This document shows positions 1-5,202 of a stretch of 5,202 nucleotides of DNA, in pieces. The notes under the pieces were generated by a model that was not told the origin of the DNA, made no database searches, and saw only the letters and a list, made by a program, of their open reading frames with translations. The stretch covers positions 1-5,202 of the forward strand of contig CANPVY010000124.1 of the NCBI GenBank assembly GCA_947581845.1, in the 5' to 3' direction. This stretch comes from an uncultured bacterium (GTDB lineage: Bacteria > Gemmatimonadota > Gemmatimonadetes > Palauibacterales > KS3-K002). Both the position numbers and the translations under genes were made by a program. The stretch's first letter is position 1. Each line of letters begins with the position of its first letter.

Positions 1-459
1 CCCGATGTGCCCGGTCCGCCCGATGCCGAGCAGCTGGAAGTCGAGGCCGCCCGCCTGGACGATCGTCTGCTCGAAGGCGCGACAGTGTTCATCGACCTCG
101 TGCTTCGGGATCTCGCCACGCGGGATGTGCACGTTCTCGCGCCGAATGTTGACGTGATCGAAGAGGTTCTCCCACATATAGCGGTGGTAGCTGTGCACGC
201 TGCCCGGGTCCATCGGGTAGTACTCGTCGAGGTTGAAAGTGACGACGTTCGAGAAATCGAGGCCTTCCTCGCGGTGCATGCGAATCAGCTCACGGTAGAC
301 ACCGAGCGGCGTCGAGCCCGTCGCCAGCCCCAGCACGGCCGGCGCGCCGGCCGTCGCCTTGTCGCGGATCACGGACGCGATCCGCTCGGCTACGACCTGG
401 GCGATGCGGTCGAGACCCTCGATGATGAGGACTTGCATCTTCTCGCGCTGTGTCAGCAT
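1..459 (-). CDS. nagB: Glucosamine-6-phosphate deaminase (NagB family), N-terminal part, cut by window edge
   Basis: NagB converts glucosamine-6-phosphate to fructose-6-phosphate and ammonia in the cytoplasm, the last step of amino-sugar catabolism. The 153 visible codons are unbroken. They show the phosphate-binding loop LGLATGSTPLGVY (residues 43-55), the signature VVTFNLDEYYP (72-82) with the proton-acceptor-type Asp78, SYHRYMWENLFDHV (90-103), and LGIGRTGHIG (144-153) with the ring-opening-type His151. E. coli NagB has an Asp two residues before that His (GNDGHIA); here the position is Thr149. I associate the GRTGHIG form with long NagB proteins that carry a C-terminal PIG-L/LmbE-like deacetylase domain, so the missing part may be much longer than 110 residues. 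An in-frame TAG three codons upstream bounds the start. ATG at 459 or ATG at 438 (residue 8) are both possible, and residue 8 matches the usual family N-terminus; neither has a well-spaced Shine-Dalgarno site. The gene lies 85 nt after the fusion gene on the same strand with no evident terminator between, so co-transcription is likely. Confidence 0.9.
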   Translation of the reverse strand, partial: MLTQREKMQVLIIEGLDRIAQVVAERIASVIRDKATAGAPAVLGLATGSTPLGVYRELIRMHREEGLDFSNVVTFNLDEYYPMDPGSVHSYHRYMWENLFDHVNIRRENVHIPRGEIPKHEVDEHCRAFEQTIVQAGGLDFQLLGIGRTGHIG

Positions 460-544
460 CTCTTTCTACCGGTGTTGTGATCGGGATTTGCCGTGCGTTC
501 CGCCACCCAAGTTTAGACGACTGCGAGCCCCCGGTCGACCCGGG

Positions 545-3523
545 TCACGGGTTCGGCGCGGCAGCTCTCCTCTGGATCGCCATATCGCTGATCGCCTGCG
601 CGACCGCGTCGTGCACGGCGCGGCGCAGCCGGATGTGCTTCTGGTTCTCGCGCGTCGGGTTCACACGTGTCGTGAGCAGCACGACGAACACGTCCAGCTC
701 GGGATCCATCCAGATGCTGGTCCCGGTGAACCCGGTGTGGCCGAAGGCGCTGTAGCTGAGGTAGACCCCGCCCGACGAGCCACCGTTCGGCGTGTCCCAA
801 CCCAGGCCGCGCGTCGCCGCCGCATCGTGGCGCGTGGTGAAGGCGGCGATCGTGGCGGGCTCGACGATCTTCACCGGGCCGGCGCCACCGGCGCAGGCGG
901 CGCCGAGGGCCGGGCAGCGTGCCAGCGTCCCACGGTCGAGCATCATCTGGGCGAACACGGCCAGATCGCGAGCGGACGAGAAGAGCCCGGCGTGGCCCGC
1001 CACGCCGCCCAGCGCGAACGCGTTCTCGTCGTGAACGACGCCGTGGACGTGCGTGAAGCGATAGACCGTGTCCACCTCCGTCGGCGCCACGCGCGGCCAG
1101 AGCGAGGAGTCCGGGTTGAAACCCGAATCGCCCATCCCGAGCGGCGCGAACAGCCGCTCGCGCAGGAACTCGTCCAGCCCGGCGCCACCGACTTCCTCGA
1201 CCAGGAAGCCGAGCATCATGAACCCCAGATCGCTGTACACCGTCGTGTCGCCCGGCGGCGCGATCGGTTCGACCGCCGCGAGCGCCTCCTGGTACGCCGC
1301 GCGGCCCGCGACCTCCTGCCAGAACGGGATCCAGCCGGGCAGGCCGCCCCGGTGCAGCAGCAGCTGTCGCACCGTGATCGTCTCCTTCCCGTCCCCGCTA
1401 AACCAGGGCAGGTAGCCGGCCACGGGCGCGTCGAGATCGACGCTCCCCTCCTCCACCAGCAGCATCAGCGCCGTCGTCGTGCTGACGACCTTGGTCACCG
1501 ACGCCATGTCGTAGATCGACGAATCGCTGACCGCCGCGGCGCCCGGCTCCCAGTCCAGCCGCCCGTACCCGCGCAGCCGCACCAGCCGGCCATGCCGACC
1601 CACCGCGAGCGCGGCGCCCGGCGTCGCCAAGTCCGCGATCGCCGCCTCGATGATGCTGTCCACACGCGCCACGCCGTCAGCGCTCATACCCACCGCGCCG
1701 GGCGTGGCCCTGGTGAGCACCGGCAGCCGCAGCCCTTCGCCAGCACGATGAAACGGCGGCAGCGAGATCGGCAGCCGACCCTTGATCGGCAACTCACCCA
1801 GCACCGCCCGCGCCGCGGCGCGCTGCGAGACACGGCGACCGCCCCAGGCGATCAAGTACGTCCCCACATCCGGGAAATCGGTCAGCAGGTACGGGTTGCC
1901 AAACGAGAGCACCATGCACGGCCTACCGGCGGCGACGAGGCGGTTGACATACGCCGCGAACGGCTCCGGCACCCCCACCGTGCCGGCTCCCGCGCGCGGT
2001 GAGACATATACGGATACGAGTGTGAGGTCAGCGGAATCCGCCAGCACGGCCAGCGAGTCGTAGGTCGCCGGGTGCGTCCCGTAATTGACCCAGACCGTGT
2101 CGAGCTGCTGGAAGTACGGGGCGACATCGAGATGGAAATAGCGCCCGGCTATCGCATCGGTGCGCCGCGAGAAGACCACGCTGAGCAGCCGATCAACCGT
2201 CGCGGTGTCGATCGGGATCAGCGCATCGCGATCCCTGGGCAATGTGATCGAGCGTTCGGCCGCGCTGTCCGCGAAGGCCAGGTGTGAGCGGTTCCCCACG
2301 ATGCCGTCCACCGCCTCGAGGTCGATCAGGCGGCCCCGGTGCAGACCCGCGCGCGCCTTGAGCTCGAGCACGCGGCGCAGCGAGGTGTCGATGCGGGCCT
2401 CGCTCAGCCGACCCTCTCGCACGGCGGCAACGACCGCGTCGATCGTGGCCGGCACGTCGCGCGGCGCCAGGATCACGTCCGCGCCCGCCCCGAGCGCGCG
2501 CACCGCGGCGTCGCCGACGCCGTAACGGCTGGCGATTGCGTCCATCCGGATCGCGTCCGTGAGGATGACGCCGGCGAATCCGAACTCGCCGCGCAGCACT
2601 CCCTCGAGGAAGTACGGCGCGAGCGTCGCCGGCGGTGCGTCGGGGCCGAGGATCCGCGGGGCTGCGATGTGTGCGGTCATCACCGCGTCGACGCCGGCAG
2701 CCACGGCGCGCCGAAACGGAACCAGCTCGACCGTGTCCAGGCGCTCGCGTGTGGCGCTGATCGCCGGCAGCTCGAGGTGCGAGTCGGTCTGTGTATCGCC
2801 GTGGCCCGGGTAGTGCTTGGCCGTGGTCAAGAGCCCGCTGGCGCGGGCACCCCGGATGAACGCGACCCCCAGGCCCGCCACGAGCTCCGGGTCCTCACCG
2901 AACGAGCGTGTGTTGATGATCGGGTTCTCGGGGTTGCTGTTCACGTCCAGCACGGGCGCCAGCGTCATATGCACGCCGACCGCCCGCGCCTCGCGACCCG
3001 TGATCCGACCCAACTCGTAGGCGAACCGCTCGTCCCCGATCGCCCCGAACGCCATCGTGGGCGGGAACATCGTGCCGCCCCCCAGCGAGAGCAGCGACGG
3101 CAGCGCGTAGATGCCGCTCAGCCGCATGCCCGGGCCGCCCGACTCGAAGTCCGCGGTCACCAGCAGCGGCACACGCGCGCGCTCCTGCAGCCGGTTCAGC
3201 TTGGCGGCGTAGCCGTGGGGCAGCCCGATCGCGATCGCGACCCCACCGATCCTGTCCTCGACGATCCAGCGCGTCAACGCGTCGTACTCGTCGCTCGACG
3301 TCGATGCGTAACCGCCTGGGATCCAGACGATGACGAGCTGGCCGACCTTCTCGCGCAGCGTCAGCGACTCGAGCGTATTCCCGACCCAGCGCCGCGCGCT
3401 CGCGTCCAGAGCCATGCCGGGCTCAAGAGCAGCTGGCCCGAGCGGCGCGGTCGCGGGCGGCGCCCCGCACGCGCTGAGAACCACGAGGCCGGCAGCGGCT
3501 ACAACGGGGATCGATCTCGACAT
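545..3523 (-). CDS. Lipoprotein fusing a NagZ-type GH3 beta-N-acetylglucosaminidase to a beta-lactamase-fold serine hydrolase (AmiE/CubicO-like)
   Basis: This 992-residue envelope enzyme probably removes GlcNAc from cell-wall fragments (GH3 part) and cleaves an amide or ester bond with a serine nucleophile (C-terminal part). Residues 1-18 are a signal peptide with lipobox LSA-C19. The GH3 barrel covers about 45-395: DFESGG (125-130), NTRSFGEDP (204-212), KHYPGHGDT (236-244), the NagZ-type Asp-Ser-His loop (247-249), and the nucleophile candidate Asp323 in VILTDAIRMDAI. A GH3 C-terminal-type domain covers about 420-590. The serine hydrolase covers about 612-985: SxxK at Ser675-Lys678 (ASVTKV), Tyr763 in YSDLGF, and HTG at 929-931 in place of KTG. 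A stretch at about 866-885 carries Cys870 and Cys877 and looks like an insertion. B. subtilis encodes NagZ and AmiE separately, which supports a muropeptide-salvage role, but the substrate of the second domain is inferred. The frame stays open upstream to 3805, but ATG 3523 begins the signal peptide, has AGGAA 10 nt upstream, and avoids overlap with the divergent gene. All catalytic motifs appear intact. Confidence 0.94.
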   Translation of the reverse strand: MSRSIPVVAAAGLVVLSACGAPPATAPLGPAALEPGMALDASARRWVGNTLESLTLREKVGQLVIVWIPGGYASTSSDEYDALTRWIVEDRIGGVAIAIGLPHGYAAKLNRLQERARVPLLVTADFESGGPGMRLSGIYALPSLLSLGGGTMFPPTMAFGAIGDERFAYELGRITGREARAVGVHMTLAPVLDVNSNPENPIINTRSFGEDPELVAGLGVAFIRGARASGLLTTAKHYPGHGDTQTDSHLELPAISATRERLDTVELVPFRRAVAAGVDAVMTAHIAAPRILGPDAPPATLAPYFLEGVLRGEFGFAGVILTDAIRMDAIASRYGVGDAAVRALGAGADVILAPRDVPATIDAVVAAVREGRLSEARIDTSLRRVLELKARAGLHRGRLIDLEAVDGIVGNRSHLAFADSAAERSITLPRDRDALIPIDTATVDRLLSVVFSRRTDAIAGRYFHLDVAPYFQQLDTVWVNYGTHPATYDSLAVLADSADLTLVSVYVSPRAGAGTVGVPEPFAAYVNRLVAAGRPCMVLSFGNPYLLTDFPDVGTYLIAWGGRRVSQRAAARAVLGELPIKGRLPISLPPFHRAGEGLRLPVLTRATPGAVGMSADGVARVDSIIEAAIADLATPGAALAVGRHGRLVRLRGYGRLDWEPGAAAVSDSSIYDMASVTKVVSTTTALMLLVEEGSVDLDAPVAGYLPWFSGDGKETITVRQLLLHRGGLPGWIPFWQEVAGRAAYQEALAAVEPIAPPGDTTVYSDLGFMMLGFLVEEVGGAGLDEFLRERLFAPLGMGDSGFNPDSSLWPRVAPTEVDTVYRFTHVHGVVHDENAFALGGVAGHAGLFSSARDLAVFAQMMLDRGTLARCPALGAACAGGAGPVKIVEPATIAAFTTRHDAAATRGLGWDTPNGGSSGGVYLSYSAFGHTGFTGTSIWMDPELDVFVVLLTTRVNPTRENQKHIRLRRAVHDAVAQAISDMAIQRRAAAPNP

Positions 3524-3533
3524 TCGACATCCG

Positions 3534-3538
3534 TTCCT
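3534..3538 (-). promoter_or_regulatory. Likely ribosome binding site of the fusion lipoprotein gene
   Basis: On the minus strand AGGAA lies 10 nt upstream of ATG 3523. The spacing is slightly long, but it is the best Shine-Dalgarno match near a start that yields an intact lipoprotein signal peptide. Another ATG at 3530 is out of frame. Confidence 0.5.
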
Positions 3539-3621
3539 GTAAGAGGAGTTGACGGGGCTGTTGCGCTCGCCGAGGTTAACGGGAAAGAACCTAGCAGAGC
3601 GAACCACGATTTGCGGAAGCT

Positions 3622-3630
3622 GGAGAGAGG
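3622..3630 (+). promoter_or_regulatory. Ribosome binding site that fixes the namZ start
   Basis: GGAGAGAGG ends 5 nt before ATG 3636. This purine-rich Shine-Dalgarno match selects ATG 3636 over the in-frame ATG at 3549, which would add 29 residues in front of an otherwise clean lipoprotein signal peptide. Confidence 0.75.
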
Positions 3631-3635
3631 AACCT

Positions 3636-4871
3636 ATGGCGCGCCCAAGGACCCCGCAATTGCCACTCGTCTCGCTCGTTCTTCTGAGCCTAGCGGGCTG
3701 CGCGCCGTCTACAACGGAGACGGACAACGTGCGCCCAGGAATCGAGATCCTCCTCGCCGACTCGAGCCATCTCGTGGCCGGTCGGCGCGTCGGCCTGATC
3801 ACCAATCATACGGGCATCGCCCACGATAGGACTCACTCGATCGACCTGCTGCGCGGTCACGACGTCGAGCTCGTCGCGCTGTTTGGTCCGGAGCACGGCA
3901 TCCGTGGCGACATGGCTGAGGGCGAGCGCGTCGAGAGCAGCGTGGACGAGCGTACCGGGTTACCGGTCTATTCGCTGTACGGCGACACGCTGAAGCCCAC
4001 AGCGGAGATGCTCGCCGGCATCGAGGTCCTGCTGTTCGACATCCAGGACATCGGCGCCCGCTACTACACGTACGTCGCGACCATGGCGAAGGCGATGCAA
4101 GCGGCGGCTGAGGAAGACATACCGTTCGTCGTGCTCGACCGGCCGAACCCGATCGGCGGCGACCACGTCCAGGGCAACGTGCTCGAGCCGGAGCACAGCT
4201 CGTTCGTCGGGCTCTACCCGGTACCCATGCGCCACGGGATGACGCCGGGCGAGCTGGCGCGCCTGTTCAACGATCACTTCGAGATCGGGGCCGAACTTCA
4301 CGTTGTACCGGTTGCGGGGTGGAAGCGCCGCCAGTGGTTCGACGAGACCGGTCTCCCCTGGCTACCGACCTCGCCCAACATGCCGTCGCTGGAGAGCGCC
4401 ACCCACTACCCCGGTACCTGTCTGTTCGAGGGGACGAACCTCTCCGAGGGCCGCGGTACCGACATCGCCTTCCAGCAGATCGGGGCGCCCTGGCTCGATG
4501 GCGCGGCGCTGGCCGAGCGCCTGAACGCCTACGGGCTAACGGGCGTCCGCTTCGAGCCGGCGACTTTCACGCCTCAGGGGCCGGGTGATCAGAAATACGA
4601 GCACGAGGAGGTGCACGGCGTGCGCTTCATCGTCACCGATCGCCGCACCTACGATCCAACCGTTGCGGGCGTCGCCGCCCTCATCGAGGCACGACGCCTG
4701 GCCGGCCCGCAGTGGGAGTGGAATCTAGAGCACTTCGACCGGCTGGCCGGCACCACGCGCCTGCGCCAGGGGATCGAGGCGGGGGCCGGCCTGCAGGAAC
4801 TGGTCTCCGCGTGGGAGAGTGAGCTAGCCGCGTTCCTGCCGCTGCGCGCACGCTACCTCCTGTACGAATAG
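3636..4871 (+). CDS. namZ: NamZ-family (DUF1343/YbbC, GH171) exo-beta-N-acetylmuramidase, lipoprotein
   Basis: The family founder, B. subtilis NamZ (YbbC), releases MurNAc from the non-reducing ends of peptide-free peptidoglycan chains. This 411-residue protein starts with a signal peptide ending in lipobox LAG-C22, so it should be tethered to a membrane in the envelope. Family blocks appear in order: VGLITNHTG (52-60), ALFGPEHGIRG (81-91), LFDIQDIGARYYTY (133-146), LDRPNPIGG (167-175), MRHGMTPGELA (198-208), PNMPS (247-251), FEGTNLSEGRGT (264-275) and the C-terminal RQGIEAG (377-383). Glu86 in GPEHG is my candidate catalytic acid, by analogy with the conserved family glutamate. The length is normal for the family plus a lipoprotein leader, and no frame break is seen. 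It lies divergent to the NagZ/AmiE-like fusion, which could process the other sugar of the same chains. No strong terminator directly follows the stop: only a 4-bp CCCG/CGGG stem (4889-4901) is visible. Whether the true substrate is MurNAc is inferred from the family. Confidence 0.92.
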   Translation: MARPRTPQLPLVSLVLLSLAGCAPSTTETDNVRPGIEILLADSSHLVAGRRVGLITNHTGIAHDRTHSIDLLRGHDVELVALFGPEHGIRGDMAEGERVESSVDERTGLPVYSLYGDTLKPTAEMLAGIEVLLFDIQDIGARYYTYVATMAKAMQAAAEEDIPFVVLDRPNPIGGDHVQGNVLEPEHSSFVGLYPVPMRHGMTPGELARLFNDHFEIGAELHVVPVAGWKRRQWFDETGLPWLPTSPNMPSLESATHYPGTCLFEGTNLSEGRGTDIAFQQIGAPWLDGAALAERLNAYGLTGVRFEPATFTPQGPGDQKYEHEEVHGVRFIVTDRRTYDPTVAGVAALIEARRLAGPQWEWNLEHFDRLAGTTRLRQGIEAGAGLQELVSAWESELAAFLPLRARYLLYE

Positions 4872-4905
4872 CACACCCAGGCCAACAGCCCGGGTTTCGG
4901 GGTTC

Positions 4906-4934
4906 TTGACACGTATAATTCCGATTCCTAGTAT
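4906..4934 (+). promoter_or_regulatory. Sigma70-like promoter downstream of namZ
   Basis: A perfect TTGACA (4906-4911) is followed, after exactly 17 nt, by TAGTAT (4929-4934; 4 of 6 to consensus). This predicts transcription starting near 4941. A perfect TATAAT also lies at 4914-4919, but no -35 box stands at the right distance upstream of it (sequence there is CGGGTT-like). The area is noticeably more AT-rich than the coding DNA. Promoter use is predicted from the motif only, and this phylum may use other consensus elements. Confidence 0.5.
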
Positions 4935-4994
4935 GGGAGGAGTAGCGGGAATGTGCGCGACTGTTAGGCTCAGTATCTCCGAATAGAAGAATAG

Positions 4995-5144
4995 ATGAGG
5001 AGTAGGGACACTCGCTTGTCGGGCGAGGCTCGAGAGGTGTGTCAACGTGTCGTCCTTCACTGCTCGTTCTTACCTAATCCCGACGTCCCCGACGAGGGCC
5101 GTAAGCGACCCGGCCGGCCCCCGCGTTTCGTGGACCTCATATAG
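4995..5144 (+). CDS. Possible 49-residue small basic protein with an AT-hook-like motif (doubtful)
   Basis: ATG 4995 opens a 49-codon frame ending in TAG 5144, inside the promoter-to-terminator interval. The C-terminal part contains GRKRPGRPPRF (residues 35-45), which resembles the R-GRP core of AT-hook minor-groove binders. It also has Cys16, His22 and Cys23 but no complete metal-binding pattern. About 34 of 49 third positions are G or C, well below what the flanking genes appear to use, which argues against strong coding selection. The upstream purine stretch AGAAGA (4986-4991) is only a weak ribosome site. I recognise no family. It may equally be a chance frame in a structured RNA. Confidence 0.22.
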   Translation: MRSRDTRLSGEAREVCQRVVLHCSFLPNPDVPDEGRKRPGRPPRFVDLI

Positions 5145-5177
5145 CAATACGTTCTTTGCCCGAGCACCCACCTGGGA

Positions 5178-5202
5178 AACTCCCATGGTGGGAGTTGTTT
5201 TT
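5178..5202 (+). terminator. Intrinsic (rho-independent) terminator at the window's right edge
   Basis: AACTCCCA (5178-5185) pairs perfectly with TGGGAGTT (5189-5196) across a TGG loop, followed by G and at least five T (5198-5202, window end). The reverse strand has no T-run after the hairpin, so the signal is for plus-strand transcription. A competing upstream hairpin shares the same TCCCA and GGTGGG bases. Confidence 0.75.

Larger units (their letters stand above)
3524..3635. promoter_or_regulatory. Divergent control region between the fusion lipoprotein gene and namZ
   Basis: This 112-nt gap separates two divergently transcribed lipoprotein genes and must hold the start signals for both. 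The 6-bp palindrome GTTAAC (3575-3580) lies almost exactly at its midpoint. A TTGACG element (3549-3554, plus strand) resembles a -35 box, but I see no convincing -10 at 16-18 nt from it, and I cannot place a minus-strand promoter with confidence. Shared regulation of the two genes is inferred from the arrangement alone. Confidence 0.5.
4941..5202 (+). ncRNA. Predicted short transcript of about 260 nt: unknown small RNA, small-protein mRNA, or attenuated leader
   Basis: No conventional gene occupies the 331 nt after namZ. The stretch is bracketed by a plus-strand promoter (4906-4934) and an intrinsic terminator (5178-5202), giving an expected transcript of about 262 nt. Local structure is plausible: CTCGCT/GGCGAG (5011-5016 with 5022-5027), GGGACAC (5005-5011) facing GTGTC plus TCC near 5047-5055, and the palindrome CCGGCCGG (5110-5117). 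I looked for the hallmark sequences of tRNA, RNase P RNA, SRP RNA, tmRNA and T-box leaders and found none. A 6S-like RNA cannot be excluded, but the predicted 5' and 3' ends do not pair. Two small ORFs lie inside (4951-4986 and 4995-5144). The 9-mer GAGGAGTAG occurs at 4937 and again exactly 60 nt later at 4997. The boundaries and existence of the RNA are inferred. Confidence 0.35.

Noticed and set aside
460..544. Terminator or independent promoter between the fusion gene and nagB
   Set aside because: Palindromes GGTCGACC and CCCGGG are present, but there is no stem with a T-run on the minus strand and no convincing -35/-10 pair.
359..2002. 547-codon plus-strand open frame opposite the fusion gene
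   Set aside because: It is rich in Arg, His, Gln and Ala with no recognisable motif, and lies antisense to a gene with clear GH3 and beta-lactamase motifs. High-GC coding DNA commonly leaves such antisense frames open.
3549..3635. 29-residue N-terminal extension of NamZ from ATG 3549
   Set aside because: The ribosome site at 3622-3630 and the lipoprotein signal peptide both point to ATG 3636.
3524..3805. 94-residue N-terminal extension of the fusion lipoprotein
   Set aside because: It would overlap the first part of namZ, has no secretion or domain features, and would bury the lipoprotein signal peptide that begins at ATG 3523.
2339..3829. 496-codon plus-strand open frame opposite the GH3 domain and running across the divergent gap
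   Set aside because: Arg-rich low-information translation, antisense to the GH3 domain and overlapping the start of namZ in another frame; no ribosome site or family signature.
4889..4907. Terminator directly after namZ (CCCG/CGGG stem followed by TTCTT)
   Set aside because: Only a 4-bp stem with an interrupted T-run; too weak to call.
4824..5060. 78-codon minus-strand frame overlapping the end of namZ
   Set aside because: No clear ribosome site or family motif, convergent overlap with the conserved C-terminus of NamZ, and it runs against the predicted promoter; most likely chance.
4872..5202. tRNA, RNase P RNA, SRP RNA, tmRNA or T-box leader in the tail
   Set aside because: No T-loop GGTTCGA-type sequence, no RNase P or SRP signature loops, no T-box GGTGG-ACC-GCG motif were found by eye. 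A formal covariance-model search would settle it.
1..5202. CRISPR array, insertion sequence, attachment site or long repeats
   Set aside because: No regularly spaced repeats, transposase motifs or terminal inverted repeats are seen; the only repeat noted is the 9-mer in the tail.

Overview
The window reads as high-GC chromosomal DNA from a Gram-negative-type bacterium. Two predicted exported lipoproteins are present. The fused GH3/serine-hydrolase architecture is of a kind I associate with Bacteroidota, Gemmatimonadota, Acidobacteriota and similar groups. The high GC favours something like Gemmatimonadota over a classical Bacteroidota, but the taxon is only a guess.

Layout. Positions 1-459 (minus) hold the N-terminal 153 codons of a glucosamine-6-phosphate deaminase (NagB), cut by the window edge. 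Positions 545-3523 (minus) hold a 992-residue lipoprotein that joins a NagZ-type family 3 glycoside hydrolase to a beta-lactamase-fold serine hydrolase. Positions 3524-3635 are a 112-nt divergent control region. Positions 3636-4871 (plus) hold a 411-residue lipoprotein of the DUF1343/YbbC family, now known as NamZ (GH171, exo-beta-N-acetylmuramidase). Positions 4872-5202 contain no recognisable conventional gene. They do hold a good sigma70-like promoter (TTGACA-N17-TAGTAT), a strong intrinsic terminator at the window edge, and two small ORFs between them.

The genes read together as a cell-wall sugar salvage locus. In Bacillus subtilis, namZ, nagZ and the beta-lactamase-family amidase gene amiE are neighbours in the murein-recycling cluster. 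Here the NagZ and AmiE-like parts are one polypeptide, NamZ is divergent, and a cytoplasmic GlcN-6-P deaminase follows the fusion on the same strand. Envelope-anchored enzymes would trim MurNAc, GlcNAc and possibly peptides from wall fragments, and NagB would send the amino sugar into glycolysis. This pathway reading is inference from family membership and gene order.

The least explained part is the last ~300 bases. It could be a small structured RNA, a tiny gene, or the attenuated leader of a gene beyond the right edge.
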